From Ochrobactrum sp. Marseille-Q0166 (GTDB lineage Bacteria; Pseudomonadota; Alphaproteobacteria; Rhizobiales; Rhizobiaceae): a stretch of 64,000 bases of DNA. Made by a program: the position numbers and the translations under genes. The stretch lies in contig NZ_JACJUO010000002.1 in assembly GCF_014397025.1 (NCBI RefSeq), positions 1,492,002-1,556,001 of the forward strand, written 5' to 3'. Under the pieces are notes generated by a model. The model was not told the DNA's origin, did not search any database, and saw only the letters and a list, made by a program, of their open reading frames with translations. This document shows, one piece after another, positions 18,400 to 28,424 of the stretch; position 1 is the stretch's first letter; every line of letters starts with the position of its first letter.

Positions 18400-19140
18400 A
18401 AAAAGAATTCGCGGCACAGCTTCAATGAGCGCCTTTGTAACGGGCGCTTGCGGTGCCGCGATCAAATCTCGCGCGGGGCGACATTCGACAATTCGTCCAC
18501 GCTCCATAACAGCAATCCGATCAGCCATTTGTGCAGCGACCGCCAGATCATGCGTGATGAAGAGATAGGCCGTGCCTTCGGCCTTCTGTATTTCCTTCAA
18601 TAATTTCAGAATTGAGCCACGCACCGTCAAATCGAGCGCCGACACCGCTTCATCCAGAACGATGAGCGACGGGTTTGTTGCAAAGGCCCGTGCGATTGCC
18701 ACACGCTGACGCTGGCCACCGGAAATCTCATGCACACCGCGTTTGCTCAACTTGGGATCAAGGCCAACCTTTTGCAAAAGCTCTGAAATATCGCGCCTTA
18801 TGCCATGGATGCGCAAAGGCTCATGCAGCAAACCATATACTGTTGCGCGAGGATTAAAGGCTGAAAGCGGGTCTTGAAACACCATTTGCATCCGTGCGCG
18901 GCGCTTTCTCAACACGCTGCCTTTGAGCGCAAGCCAGTTCTCATTATCAAACTCAATCGAACCCGATTGAAGTACATGCAGCCTTAGAAGTGCCCGCGCC
19001 AGTGTGGATTTACCGCTACCGGAAGGCCCGACCAGTGCCAGCGTTTCACCGGATGCAATCTCAAGATTTACATGATCAAGCGCCAGCTTGCCGCCATAAC
19101 GCACACTCAAATCATTCGCCCGCAACAAGCTTCTATCCAT
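18397..19140 (-). CDS. Peptide/nickel-type ABC transporter ATP-binding protein (DppF/OppF-like)
   Basis: A 247-residue ATPase. Walker A is GPSGSGKST (about residues 38-46), the signature is ISGGQRQRVAIARA, and Walker B is LIVLDEAVSALD, with a following TH loop. It lacks the long C-terminal oligopeptide domain of full OppF. I chose ATG at 19140, which overlaps the upstream ATPase by 8 bases. It is the last gene of a five-gene minus-strand operon running from 23343. Confidence 0.88.
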   Translation of the reverse strand: MDRSLLRANDLSVRYGGKLALDHVNLEIASGETLALVGPSGSGKSTLARALLRLHVLQSGSIEFDNENWLALKGSVLRKRRARMQMVFQDPLSAFNPRATVYGLLHEPLRIHGIRRDISELLQKVGLDPKLSKRGVHEISGGQRQRVAIARAFATNPSLIVLDEAVSALDLTVRGSILKLLKEIQKAEGTAYLFITHDLAVAAQMADRIAVMERGRIVECRPARDLIAAPQAPVTKALIEAVPRILF

Positions 19141-19888
19141 GTTCAGGCTCCAGCACGGGAACGGCTGCAATCAGCGCTTTTGTATAATCGCTCTGTGGGT
19201 TTGTAATGATTTCGCGCGCTAAACCGCTTTCCACCAGTTCACCATGACGAAACACGGCAATGCGATCCGCAAGATTGGAAGCCAGCGCAATATCATGGGT
19301 GATGAAGATCAGCGTCATGCCATCAGCCTGAACCAAGGCGCGCAGCAGTGCCACGATTTCCTGTTGTACAATGGTATCGAGCGCACTGGTCGGCTCGTCC
19401 GCAATCAAAAGATTTGGGTTTGCTGCGATGGCAAGAGCTATAGCGATACGCTGTTTTTGCCCACCGGAAAACTGATGCGGGTAGCGCACAAAACTTAAAT
19501 CCGGCTCCGCAATCTGCACGCGCGCTAACAGCTTGAGCGCCTTATCTTTGGCCGCATGACGATCAATGTTTTGATGGGCACGGATTGTCTCGACGAGTTG
19601 CGCACCAACGCGCATCAGGGGATCGAAACTTGAAACCGGATCCTGAAAAACAAAGCCTACATCGCGCCCCGGTTTTGGTTTCCCATTCGGCCATTGGATC
19701 GCGCCTGAAACCCGAGCGTTGGCTGGCAGAAGGCCGGCGAGCGCCAATGCCAATGTGCTTTTCCCGGAACCGCTTTCGCCAATAATTGCAAGCGTTTCAC
19801 CGGCCTCTATATCGAGGTCAAGATTGTTGAGCGCTGTATCGCTGCCATAGCACACGCCTAGATTTTCAATATAGGCGAGCACGCTCAT
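19133..19888 (-). CDS. Peptide/nickel-type ABC transporter ATP-binding protein (DppD/OppD-like)
   Basis: A 251-residue ATPase. Walker A is GESGSGKST (about residues 37-45), the signature is FSGGQKQRIAIALA, and Walker B is LLIADEPTSALD. The ATG at 19888 overlaps the end of the permease gene by 4 bases; the longer in-frame extension is an artefact of reading through that gene. It probably forms a heterodimer with the next ATPase. Substrate class follows from the whole operon. Confidence 0.88.
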   Translation of the reverse strand: MSVLAYIENLGVCYGSDTALNNLDLDIEAGETLAIIGESGSGKSTLALALAGLLPANARVSGAIQWPNGKPKPGRDVGFVFQDPVSSFDPLMRVGAQLVETIRAHQNIDRHAAKDKALKLLARVQIAEPDLSFVRYPHQFSGGQKQRIAIALAIAANPNLLIADEPTSALDTIVQQEIVALLRALVQADGMTLIFITHDIALASNLADRIAVFRHGELVESGLAREIITNPQSDYTKALIAAVPVLEPEHG

Positions 19889-20715
19889 GCCTGCACCTCG
19901 CGCCGCGATGCAGCCTGCGTGATACCTTCTCCTGCGAGATAGACACCGACGACAGTTAACGCCAGTGCAATCCCCGGTAAAATGGACAACCACGGCGCTG
20001 ATCGCAAAACCGTGCGGCCTTCGGCAATCATGCCACCCCATGTCACCCGATTGGGATCACCAAGTCCCAGAAATGACAGCGCTGCTTCAATCAGAATTGC
20101 AGAGGCAACAATTACCGGCACAAGCGCCAGCACCGGCGGCACGGCATTGGGCAGGATTTGCCGGAAAGCAATTTCAAGCGGGTGCATACCGATAACACGC
20201 GCCGACGCCACATAATCGCGCTCACGGATCGACAGAACCTGCCCGCGCGTAAGGCGTGCAGCCTGCGTCCAGCTAGAAAGCGCTATCGCTGCGACCAGCA
20301 CCGGCAGCGAGGGCCCAGCGATGCTCACCAGTGCCAGCGCTAGTAGAAAACCCGGCACAGTTTGAAAGGCTTCCGTGATGCGCATCAGCACTTCATCGAC
20401 CAGACCACCGGCGAAACCTGACAGTGTACCGACAATGCTGCCAATCAGAATGGATGCCGCCGCTGCGGCCAGCCCCACGACCAGAGATGTTCGGCTTGCA
20501 TGGAAAAGCTCGGCTACCACATCACGACCCAGCCGGTCTGTTCCGAGCGGAAAGGATGGATTGTCAAACGGCGCAAGCATCGGCGTTGCAACAATATGCA
20601 GCGGATCGCCAGGAAAGAGCAGCGGTGCAAGAAGTGCTGCTGCGATGAGCACGAGCAGAATAATCGCGCCTGCAACGCCCTCGCCCGATCCGAAATAACG
20701 TCTCATCCCACTCAT
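19885..20715 (-). CDS. Peptide/nickel-type ABC transporter permease (DppC-like)
   Basis: A 276-residue inner-membrane permease with an N-terminal helix, the family segment FPLGTDRLGRDVVAELFHASRTSL (about residues 55-78) and the BPD_transp_1 domain. The EAA-type loop is near IGMHPLEIAFRQILPN. It overlaps its upstream partner and the downstream ATPase by 4 bases each, showing tight translational coupling. Confidence 0.9.
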   Translation of the reverse strand: MSGMRRYFGSGEGVAGAIILLVLIAAALLAPLLFPGDPLHIVATPMLAPFDNPSFPLGTDRLGRDVVAELFHASRTSLVVGLAAAAASILIGSIVGTLSGFAGGLVDEVLMRITEAFQTVPGFLLALALVSIAGPSLPVLVAAIALSSWTQAARLTRGQVLSIRERDYVASARVIGMHPLEIAFRQILPNAVPPVLALVPVIVASAILIEAALSFLGLGDPNRVTWGGMIAEGRTVLRSAPWLSILPGIALALTVVGVYLAGEGITQAASRREVQA

Positions 20716-21698
20716 GGCCGTGCCTTTCCGGCAGATATGCGCGGATCAAGCCAAAGATAGAGAAGATCGACGACAAAATTGACCGCGATCACCATGATGG
20801 CACTCGTCAAAATGACGCCCAGCAGCAAAGGCGTATCACGGCTTGCAACCGACTCCTGTGCGAGTCTTCCCAGGCCGGGGACCGCAAAGACGCTTTCAAT
20901 CACCACGCTGCCGCCCAGCATGGAAGCGGCTTGCAACCCAAGCATGGTGACAAGGGGTGAGAGCGCGTTGCGCGCCACATGGCGCAGTACGATACGCGGA
21001 CGTGATATGCCTCTCGCTTTTAATGCGCGGACGAAATCCATGCGCCAGATATCAGCCATGGAAGCGCGCATCACGCGCAGATAAAGGGCCAGATAAATCA
21101 GCCCTAGCGAGACAACCGGCAGCACGAGATGACGTGCTATATCAAGCCCGCGCGCAAACCCTTCCTTACCGGAAGCAATGGTCTCAATGCCGCTTGAAGG
21201 CAGCCAGCGCAGCCGGATTGAAAACAGGATGACCAGCACAAGCGCCAACCAGAAACCGGGAATGGCATAGAGTATAAGTGAAGCAACCGACAGAAAACGG
21301 TCTCGAAAGCTTCCGGGCCTTGCGCCTGCGACAATGCCCAAAGCCGACCCGACCGCGAAAGACAGTGCCGTCGCAGCGCCCATCAGCAACAGCGTATTGG
21401 GGAGGCGCTCAAGAATGACATCGAGAATGGGACGATTGAAACTGACCGACCAGCCCAGATTACCTTGCACAAGTGCGGCGAGATAGGCTGTAAGTCTGTG
21501 CCAAACGGATTGATCCAGCCCCCAGCGAGCGCGCATCTCAGCAATGGCACTCGCATCACCGCCAAAGCTTACCGCATAGGCATCAACCGCGTCGCCCGGT
21601 GCGGTTTCCAGCATCAGAAAACAACCAATGACAACAATTAGCAGCACAATCATGCTGCTGATCAATCGTTTCCTGAAAAGGGTTAGAATCTGCGCCAC
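20712..21698 (-). CDS. Peptide/nickel-type ABC transporter permease (DppB-like)
   Basis: A 328-residue permease. The first helix (LISSMIVLLIVVIGCFLML) is followed by the periplasmic segment and family motif RWGLDQSVWHRLTAYLAALVQGNLGWS, then five helices. The cytoplasmic EAA loop is ARGISRPRIVLRHVARNAL. It is the second gene of the operon, 31 bases downstream of the binding-protein gene. Confidence 0.9.
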   Translation of the reverse strand: MAQILTLFRKRLISSMIVLLIVVIGCFLMLETAPGDAVDAYAVSFGGDASAIAEMRARWGLDQSVWHRLTAYLAALVQGNLGWSVSFNRPILDVILERLPNTLLLMGAATALSFAVGSALGIVAGARPGSFRDRFLSVASLILYAIPGFWLALVLVILFSIRLRWLPSSGIETIASGKEGFARGLDIARHLVLPVVSLGLIYLALYLRVMRASMADIWRMDFVRALKARGISRPRIVLRHVARNALSPLVTMLGLQAASMLGGSVVIESVFAVPGLGRLAQESVASRDTPLLLGVILTSAIMVIAVNFVVDLLYLWLDPRISAGKARP

Positions 21699-21729
21699 GT
21701 CGTGAGCGTACAGTCAAAGCAACGTTTCG

Positions 21730-23343
21730 TCACTGTGCAATAAACACATCGGCCCAGTTGGAAACAGCCCATCGGGGATTGTTGGAGACGTTCTTCACTC
21801 GCTCATTGGCAACCGTGATAAAGCCCCACTCCGCCACATTGATGAGCGGCAAATCATCTTCGACGCGTTTCTGGAACTGATGATAAAGCGCGGTTCGCTT
21901 CTTCTCGTCAATTTCATGGGCAGCCTTGGCAATCAGTGCATCCAATTCCGCATTAGCATAGCCACCCTGATTGGAGAATGGCACGCCCGCTGCAATACCG
22001 CTTTCCACCAGAATGGTCGTAGAAATTGCGGGATCGCCACGATAGACGGTCGGTGCTATCGCAAGATCAAAATCGTGATCCGTATAGACTGCCTTCTGAT
22101 GTGCTGCTGAATCATTGTTGACGATACGCGCATCAATGCCGATTTCCGCCAGCGCCTGCCGCAGATAATCACCAAACTGTCTGGTTTCGTTAAAATAGGG
22201 GGCTGGAAGCAGCTTCAGTGCAAAGCGTGTGCCGTCCTTGCCGCGCTTATAGCCCGCCTCATCCAGCAGCGCATTGGCCTTCGCCACATCGAAAGGATAA
22301 GCGGTAACATCGCCCGTATAGAACTGGCCGTCATATTGCGGAACCGGCCCGGTCGAAGGCTTTGCATAGCCGAGAAAAATCGTCTTCACGACGAAATCGC
22401 GATCAATCGCATGGGCGATTGCCTGACGAACTTTAAGGTCGGACAGTTCCTTGCGTCGATGATTGATTTCGACAACCAGCTGATAGGTCAGCGCTTCATA
22501 GCCTTTGGAAATGACATTCAACCCTGGCACTTTCGAAATGCGCGCGAGATCAGCCAGAGGCACGGCGGAAAACGCAGCAAGATCAATTTCCTCGGCTTCC
22601 AGCGCACCGGCCGCTGCGGCACGATCGGGCAGCACGCGATAGATGATTTCATCGAGATAAGGTTCACCCTCGCCCCAATAATCTTCATTTTTCGTCAGAC
22701 GATAATATTCACCGGTCTTGTGTTCGGCATATTTGAACGGCCCAGTGCCGATCAGCTTTTCATTGGCGGGATTGGCAGCAATATCCGTGCCATCAAACAC
22801 ATGCTTGGGCAGTACCGCAGTCAGTGCTGGCATCGCATTGCGAATAAGCTGAAACGATGTTGGCTCACTGAAGTGGAAAACAGCCGTATGCTCATCCGGC
22901 GTTTCGACCTTTTCAAGCGTCTTGAACACCACGCGGCCGAGATTTTGCAGCGGCTTCCAGACCTGCATTGCTGAAAACGCCACATCCTCGGAAGTAAACG
23001 GCTGACCGTCATGCCATTTTACGCCATCACGCAGGCGGAAGGTCGCGGTCAGGCCATCATCGGAGCCTTCCCAACTGGTTGCAAGGCGTGGTTCCAGACC
23101 GTTTTCACCATCAAAGGACGCTTCGGCCAGCGGCTCGATCACCTTGCTCGCAACGAAGAAAACACCATTGGACGCAACAATTGCCGGATTGAGATTGCGC
23201 GGCTCGGAATCTGCAGCCACGACCAGCCGCCCGCCTTTTTGCGGTGCGTCTTCGGCACGCGCCCAATCAGGCAACAGCGGCAAAGCCGCAAGTGATGTCG
23301 AACCAACCAGAAATGCCCTGCGTGAAGCAATAAACCGAGCCAT
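21730..23343 (-). CDS. ABC transporter substrate-binding protein (SBP_bac_5) with Tat-type signal
   Basis: A 537-residue periplasmic binding protein of the peptide/nickel type (family 5). The signal SRRAFLVGSTSLAALPLLPDWARA contains a twin-arginine motif. The mature protein shows the family phrases DSEPRNLNPAIVASNG, WHDGQPFTSEDVAFSAMQVW and IGTGPFKYAEHKTGEYYRLTKNEDYW. I start at ATG 23343 since residues upstream would precede the signal. It leads the operon with two permeases and two ATPases. Family 5 proteins bind peptides, nickel-chelates, opines or sugars, so the ligand is open. Confidence 0.9.
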   Translation of the reverse strand: MARFIASRRAFLVGSTSLAALPLLPDWARAEDAPQKGGRLVVAADSEPRNLNPAIVASNGVFFVASKVIEPLAEASFDGENGLEPRLATSWEGSDDGLTATFRLRDGVKWHDGQPFTSEDVAFSAMQVWKPLQNLGRVVFKTLEKVETPDEHTAVFHFSEPTSFQLIRNAMPALTAVLPKHVFDGTDIAANPANEKLIGTGPFKYAEHKTGEYYRLTKNEDYWGEGEPYLDEIIYRVLPDRAAAAGALEAEEIDLAAFSAVPLADLARISKVPGLNVISKGYEALTYQLVVEINHRRKELSDLKVRQAIAHAIDRDFVVKTIFLGYAKPSTGPVPQYDGQFYTGDVTAYPFDVAKANALLDEAGYKRGKDGTRFALKLLPAPYFNETRQFGDYLRQALAEIGIDARIVNNDSAAHQKAVYTDHDFDLAIAPTVYRGDPAISTTILVESGIAAGVPFSNQGGYANAELDALIAKAAHEIDEKKRTALYHQFQKRVEDDLPLINVAEWGFITVANERVKNVSNNPRWAVSNWADVFIAQ

Positions 23344-23465
23344 ATCGCTGCCCCTGAAATTTCCCTTGTTATGTTTACACCGGGTTTCAACGATTTGCAG
23401 GGAAAATCCTGTCACAGTGTCAATAAATATCGAAAATTGCTTCTCATTTTTGAAACGTTGAGTGG

Positions 23466-24245
23466 CTAATCCGCCGGCAATTCTCTCCGAGACCAGTCTT
23501 TTTTGGGGATGACGTCGCCAATTGCATATTGGAACGATGTGACGTTCATATCTTCTGGATTAATCTTGCAATCAAAATCAAGATTGTACCAATTTGAACG
23601 GCTTCTGAACGCACCATCTGACATTTTCAAACTCGAAGCTGTCAACGCACCACCTGTGCGCGCCATCATATCGGGCACAATATCAGGCCGGTGATGCCGA
23701 ATCTGCTCCAGCGCTTCTATCCCACAAATCTGAATAACCCGGTCTGTGGGAGAGAGTTTTCCCAAGGCCTGTTTCACGCGTGGATTTGAAAGTGCATCTT
23801 TTGAGTAAATTCGCCTGGCTTTAACCATGGGGGTCTGCTGCTCTTCGCCACTTGCGACACTGATGGCGGAGTTTTCAGCACTCAGAACCTGTTCACCCGC
23901 GGACGACTGCTTTTTTTCCTGATCCGACTGACCATCGACAGGTTGAGGCGTATCATCCCCTTCCTGAGCAGTCGGATCCGTCGGTTCAATTTTGGTATTT
24001 TCTTTTTCCTCATTTGTAGCTGTTTCATATGCCTGAGGTGCTTGCGCAGACTGGGAGGGCTCAACAGGCTTGTTCTCAGTTGGTTCGGGCGATGGCGCTG
24101 AAGGCGGCGGCACAAGCTCCACTTTCACATCTTCTGGCGCAACAGAATGGTTTGAAACCGGGAATGAAATCAACAGCAGAGTAAGCACGGCACTATGAAG
24201 GCAAACCGAAACAAAACCGCCCAAGACTGTATCCCTATCCACCAA
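23466..24245 (-). CDS. DUF930 envelope protein with a TonB-like N-terminal half
   Basis: A 259-residue protein with one N-terminal hydrophobic segment (SVCLHSAVLTLLLISFPV), then a long proline-, glutamate- and glutamine-rich linker (about residues 35-125). A C-terminal DUF930 domain follows (YSKDALSNPRVKQALGKLSPTDRVIQICGIEALEQI and onward). The N-terminal layout resembles TonB and suggests an inner-membrane anchor with a periplasm-spanning linker. The start is a TTG at 24245 (GTG at 24242 is the alternative). It is a single gene upstream of the ABC operon. Its role is unknown. Confidence 0.72.
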   Translation of the reverse strand: MVDRDTVLGGFVSVCLHSAVLTLLLISFPVSNHSVAPEDVKVELVPPPSAPSPEPTENKPVEPSQSAQAPQAYETATNEEKENTKIEPTDPTAQEGDDTPQPVDGQSDQEKKQSSAGEQVLSAENSAISVASGEEQQTPMVKARRIYSKDALSNPRVKQALGKLSPTDRVIQICGIEALEQIRHHRPDIVPDMMARTGGALTASSLKMSDGAFRSRSNWYNLDFDCKINPEDMNVTSFQYAIGDVIPKKDWSRRELPAD

Positions 24246-24568
24246 TGACGGCGTTCCCTTCGCAACTGCCTGATCACAGCATTTTCAGGCATTTCTTGCG
24301 CTATAATACCACAGCGTCACACGCTTCCTACACAGACAATAATGTTACAGTTTGCGTGAAACTCATTTTCCCTACAGAGCGTTATAAAGGAAATTTTACC
24401 CTTGCCAAACACCCACCCTTGCATAGATCATGGTTAATTATGTGTTGTCGTATTTTGTGAGGAAGGATTGATACGGCAGATGCATGACGGGCTGAACAAA
24501 GCCCGTTAAACCGCATTTGCGGAGTCCTGTATTGAAGTATCCGTAAGTGCCTGTAGCTGAACCACATT

Positions 24569-24619
24569 AGAGTGCGCATCCAATTCAAAAATCGTTTCCC
24601 GTTTTTCGGGATGCGCTCA
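24569..24619. repeat. Dispersed intergenic repeat ('gagcgcatccc' type)
   Basis: The segment from GAGTGCGCATCC to CGGGATGCGCTC, enclosing a CGTTTCCCG/TTTTTCGGG core, matches repeats scattered through Brucella-group genomes. It sits directly before the ribosome-binding site of the next gene and may form the 5' leader hairpin. A related copy is at 43702-43774. Confidence 0.5.
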
Positions 24620-24637
24620 AGAAGAGAGGAAACAGAA

Positions 24638-24982
24638 ATGTCTAGTTTGCTGCCCCCACTTCATGACGGTCATGCACCGATCTATTTACATCATGCATTT
24701 CAGGACGCAGTGGATGCTTATGAGGACTGGAATCTTGAAACGGCTGAACCAGTCGTAGCAATCAATGGTAAGGTTACGCGCATCAGCGTCGTTTTCCGTC
24801 GCCTGTGGCGCTGCACCGATACAGTCCCGCGCCATACGCTTGAGGCATTGAGGGATATTGTTCCGTCAAATCTTATTCATTCGGAGCGCTGGAAAGACAA
24901 TGCAACATTCGCCGAAGCTGCCCATCTGATGCGGACAGCACTTGAATGGCGCAAGGCACGGCGTGTTCCTGTCGTCTGCTAA
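24638..24982 (+). CDS. Small conserved-looking protein of unknown function
   Basis: A 114-residue protein starting at ATG 24638 after AGAGAGGAAACAGAA, a good ribosome-binding site. It is soluble with no signal peptide. Tryptophan and arginine clusters (FRRLWRCTDTVPRHTLEALRDIVP) are notable. I do not recognise a family. A dispersed repeat lies immediately upstream, and the TerB-like gene is convergent downstream. Confidence 0.6.
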   Translation: MSSLLPPLHDGHAPIYLHHAFQDAVDAYEDWNLETAEPVVAINGKVTRISVVFRRLWRCTDTVPRHTLEALRDIVPSNLIHSERWKDNATFAEAAHLMRTALEWRKARRVPVVC

Positions 24983-25048
24983 GCCAGACTAACTTATGCT
25001 GCGGGCGGGATTTACCCCGCCCGTTTTCAATTTGAAGTTATGAATTGA

Positions 25049-25459
25049 TCAAAGCTTGCGGAAACGCACTCGTGCGCTGCGCTCAATGGCTGCAACGGTA
25101 AGCTCATCCAGCGTCCATCGGTCACGCAGCATTTGAAGAAACTCAAGCTCTTCCTGCTCGACATGCAAGTCAGCCGCCGCCACTTCGACCGCCAGTGCAT
25201 AGGCGGTATCGTAGAGTTTTTCCGGCATTGCATCATGCGCAAGATCGAGAATCCGCTCCAGACCATCCTCAAACGCCAGAAGCCCGTAGCAATCGCTGGC
25301 AAGCTTTGGCAGACGTGCTGAATCAAAACCCTGAAAAACCGGCAGGCGAGAAACTACGTTACTAATGGATTCCAACTCGGCATCGGTCATTGTGGTGTCA
25401 GCGGCAGATGTCGTCACCATAATGTAAACGAGCGCGTCTTGCGGCGAAATATTTTTCAT
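25049..25459 (-). CDS. TerB-like tellurite-resistance family protein
   Basis: A 136-residue helical protein of the TerB family. The conserved segment MVTTSAADTTMTDAELESISNVVSRLPVFQG lies at about residues 14-44, and a second half repeats the acidic DxxxxxxE pattern (AADLHVEQEELEFLQML). The family binds calcium or metals and is linked to stress and tellurite resistance, but standalone TerB-like proteins of this size are mostly uncharacterised. ATG at 25459 is preceded by AGGAGCATTCG. Confidence 0.75.
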   Translation of the reverse strand: MKNISPQDALVYIMVTTSAADTTMTDAELESISNVVSRLPVFQGFDSARLPKLASDCYGLLAFEDGLERILDLAHDAMPEKLYDTAYALAVEVAAADLHVEQEELEFLQMLRDRWTLDELTVAAIERSARVRFRKL

Positions 25460-25669
25460 CGAATGCTCCTGCATCGTCTCACCGGAATCATAGTTTCGGC
25501 TAATTTCCCGGAAAATTAGGGAGCCTGTAAGACTTGCGCAAGGAAATTCGGTCGGAATTGCTGTGGCAAAGATTGACGTGTGAGTTCCACCGCGCCATAG
25601 AGCAATGACACGTTTCAGTGTAAAAGATTTCAACAAATAAAGCCCTTCACAGGACATCAGGATAAAATC

Positions 25670-27325
25670 ATGACTTCGCACCGTCTTCCCGAAATTACGC
25701 TGACCCCGGAACTGACCGCGGCGGCTGCGGAAGCGAAATCGTGGCCTTTTGAAGAGGCGAAGAAAATCCTCAAGCGCTATCAGAAGACCGGTCTCCCTGA
25801 AACCGTGATCTTTGAAACAGGTTATGGTCCGTCGGGCCTGCCGCATATTGGCACGTTCGGCGAAGTCGCACGTACATCGATGGTGCGCCACGCGTTTCGC
25901 GTTCTGACGGAAGACAAGGTCAAGACCCGCCTGATCTGCTTCTCGGACGATCTCGACGGGATGCGCAAGATCCCAGACAATGTGCCGGACAAGGCAGCGC
26001 TTGAACCATATCTGCAACTGCCGCTTTCTGCCGTGCCAAACCCTTTTGGCGGCGAATACAAGAGCTTTGCCGAGCATAACAACGCAATGCTCTGCCGCTT
26101 CCTTGATACTTTTGGTTTCGATTACGAATTTGCGAGTGCGACCGAGTACTACAAGTCCGGCAAGTTTGATGCAGTGTTGCTGAAAGCTGTCGAGCGCTAT
26201 GACGACATCATGAAGGTGATGCTACCTACACTCGGTGAAGAGCGGCAGGCGACCTACAGCCCGTTCCTGCCGATCTCGCCAAAGTCTGGCCGCGTGCTTT
26301 ACGTGCCGATGAAGAGCGTGGATGCCAAGGCTGGCACTATTACTTTTGACGATGAGGACGGCGTTGAAACCACGTTGCCCGTCACCGGCGGTAATGTGAA
26401 GCTGCAGTGGAAGCCAGATTTCGGTATGCGCTGGGCAGCGCTGGGCGTCGATTTTGAAATGTTCGGCAAGGATCACCAGACAAATGCGGGCATTTACGAC
26501 CGCATCTGCGAAATTCTTGGCGGTCGTGCGCCAGAACACTTCGTCTACGAACTGTTCCTCGATCAGCTTGGCCAGAAGATTTCAAAGTCGAAGGGCAATG
26601 GCATTGCGATTGACGAATGGCTGGCCTATGCGCCGACCGAAAGCCTTGCACTTTATAACTTCCAGAAGCCTAAGACCGCGAAGAAGCTCTATTTCGACGT
26701 AATCCCGAAGGCCGTGGACGAATATTTCACCTATCTCTCGGCTTATAATCGTCAGGAGTGGAAAGACCGTCTGAACAATCCGGTCTGGCACATCCATTAC
26801 GGCAATCCGCCAAAGGTTGAACTGCCGGTCACATTCGCGCTGATGCTCAATCTGGTGAGCGCATCGAATGCAGAAAACCCGAGTGTTCTCTGGGGCTTCA
26901 TTTCGCGCCATGTGCCGGGTGTTACACCGGAAAACAATCCTGAACTCGACGCACTCGTTGGCTATGCGATCCGCTACTTCAACGATTTCGTCAAGCCTAC
27001 AAAGCAGTTCCGCACCCCTGACGATGTGGAACGCGCAGCACTTGAAGGCCTTGACGCCAAGCTTGCAACGCTACCTGCCGGGACCGATGGCACCGACATT
27101 CAAAACGCCATTCTGGACGTTGCTCGTGCAATCGAGCGTTATCAGGATCACACCAAGAAGAGCCCTGAAGGCGGCCCCGGCGTATCGGTCTCCTTCTTCC
27201 AGATGCTTTATGAAGTGCTGATCGGTCAGGAACGCGGTCCACGCTTTGGTTCATTCGTTGCCCTCTATGGCATTGATGAAACTCGTGCACTGATCCAGAG
27301 GGCTCTTTCTGGCACATTATCGTAA
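25670..27325 (+). CDS. lysK: Class I lysyl-tRNA synthetase
   Basis: A 551-residue class I LysRS that charges tRNA-Lys. The HIGH-type motif is [12 protein letters not shown] (about residues 54-65) and the KMSKS-type motif is [10 protein letters not shown] (about 302-311). Class I LysRS replaces the usual class II enzyme in archaea and in alphaproteobacteria such as Brucella. The ATG at 25670 follows AGGACATCAGGATAAAATC. A strong terminator follows at 27346-27383. Confidence 0.95.
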   Translation: MTSHRLPEITLTPELTAAAAEAKSWPFEEAKKILKRYQKTGLPETVIFETGYGPSGLPHIGTFGEVARTSMVRHAFRVLTEDKVKTRLICFSDDLDGMRKIPDNVPDKAALEPYLQLPLSAVPNPFGGEYKSFAEHNNAMLCRFLDTFGFDYEFASATEYYKSGKFDAVLLKAVERYDDIMKVMLPTLGEERQATYSPFLPISPKSGRVLYVPMKSVDAKAGTITFDDEDGVETTLPVTGGNVKLQWKPDFGMRWAALGVDFEMFGKDHQTNAGIYDRICEILGGRAPEHFVYELFLDQLGQKISKSKGNGIAIDEWLAYAPTESLALYNFQKPKTAKKLYFDVIPKAVDEYFTYLSAYNRQEWKDRLNNPVWHIHYGNPPKVELPVTFALMLNLVSASNAENPSVLWGFISRHVPGVTPENNPELDALVGYAIRYFNDFVKPTKQFRTPDDVERAALEGLDAKLATLPAGTDGTDIQNAILDVARAIERYQDHTKKSPEGGPGVSVSFFQMLYEVLIGQERGPRFGSFVALYGIDETRALIQRALSGTLS

Positions 27326-27345
27326 GCACTTGATATTTTTATGAG

Positions 27346-27383
27346 AAGCCTCACCCTGAATGGTACAGGGTGAGGCTTTTTTT
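27346..27383 (+). terminator. Rho-independent terminator of lysK
   Basis: AAGCCTCACCCTG and CAGGGTGAGGCTT form a perfect 13-bp stem with a 7-base loop, followed by a T-run. This is one of the clearest terminators in the window. Confidence 0.93.
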
Positions 27384-27407
27384 GCCCGGTTTATAGCCGG
27401 AGCAGAA

Positions 27408-28358
27408 TTGATCGACCCCCAATGCGAACCCTTCGCCACAGGCTTGCTGGCTGTATCAAACGGCAATGAAATCTATTGGAAGGCATCGGGCAATCCGCAA
27501 GGAAAGCCAACCCTTTATCTTCATGGCCGCCCCGGAAGCGGCTTGCGCACGGGCAGCTATCGGCAACGCTTTAATCCCGAAAAATACCTTATCATCGGCA
27601 TTGACCAACGCGATAGCGGGTTCAGTCGTCCGCTGGTGATTGATGATCCCGATCAGCTTCATCTCAATACGACCCAGGCGCTGATTGACGATATTGAAGC
27701 TGTTCGAAATCATCTTCGCATCAATGCTTGGCTGATCGCAGGCTCATCATGGGGTGCTACGCTTGCGCTCGCCTACGCACAAGCGCATCCCGACAGGGTG
27801 ACTGAATTGGCACTCGTTGCCGTCACGACCACGAGCCGTGAGGAAGTGAACTGGATCACCGAAGGCGTTGGATGCCTTTTTCCGGAAGAATGGGAACAGT
27901 TCGAGAAAGCCTCTTCAAGGTGCGCGGGTGAGCGGGTTGTTGAGGCCTATGCGAGACGGCTTGCCAATGGCAGTCTGGAAGAACGCTTGCAAGCCGCGCA
28001 GGATTGGAACGCATGGGAATCGACGCATATCTCGCTTGATCCGAATTGGACGCCAATCGCAAGCCGTTTCGATGATCTGCAAGGCCTCGCCTTCGCAACG
28101 CTGGTTACGCATTACTGAGCGAATGATGGCTTCCTTCGCAACGGGGCTGAAATTCTAGCGAATATGGACCGGATTGCGCATATTCCGGCGATCCTGATTC
28201 GTGGACGCAGAGATTTTAGCGGACCGGCAATAACCGCGTGGAGGCTCCATAAAGCATGGCCTGCAAGTCGGCTGCGCGTTATCGAAACGGAAGGCCATAG
28301 CGGTCCGCTCTCAACGAATGAGATGCGGATGGCGCTCAACGCGTTTGCCCTTGGTTGA
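27408..28358 (+). pseudogene. Proline iminopeptidase (alpha/beta hydrolase) broken by an in-frame TGA
   Basis: The frame shows a proline iminopeptidase-like hydrolase: HGRPGSG near the N-terminus (usual form HGGPG), the oxyanion region DQRDSGFSRP (usual DQRGCGRS) and the nucleophile elbow GSSWGATLALAYAQAHPDRV. A TGA at 28116-28118 interrupts ...ATLVTHY, and the same frame continues ANDGFLRNGAEILANMDRIAHIPAILIRGRRDF to 28358 with the late aspartate and histidine (EGHSGP) intact. One base (TGG to TGA) would explain the break. The likely start is TTG 27408 after GGAGCAGAA, because ATG 27360 lies in the lysK terminator. The catalytic histidine follows the stop, so the product should be inactive. 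Confidence 0.75.
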
Positions 28359-28378
28359 AATCAGCTCCGTTGACTCTA

Positions 28379-28418
28379 ACCTCATTAGTAGGTAGTACGT
28401 CCTACCTACTAATGAGGT
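28379..28418. promoter_or_regulatory. 17-bp inverted repeat, probable TetR operator
   Basis: ACCTCATTAGTAGGTAG and CTACCTACTAATGAGGT are perfect reverse complements separated by 6 bases. The site ends 6 bases before the TetR start codon and overlaps its ribosome-binding region, which fits autorepression of the TetR-EamA operon. Confidence 0.82.
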
Positions 28419-28424
28419 AGGACT

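Noticed and set aside
27360..27407. Start of the iminopeptidase at ATG 27360
   Set aside because: It lies in the loop and arm of the lysK terminator.
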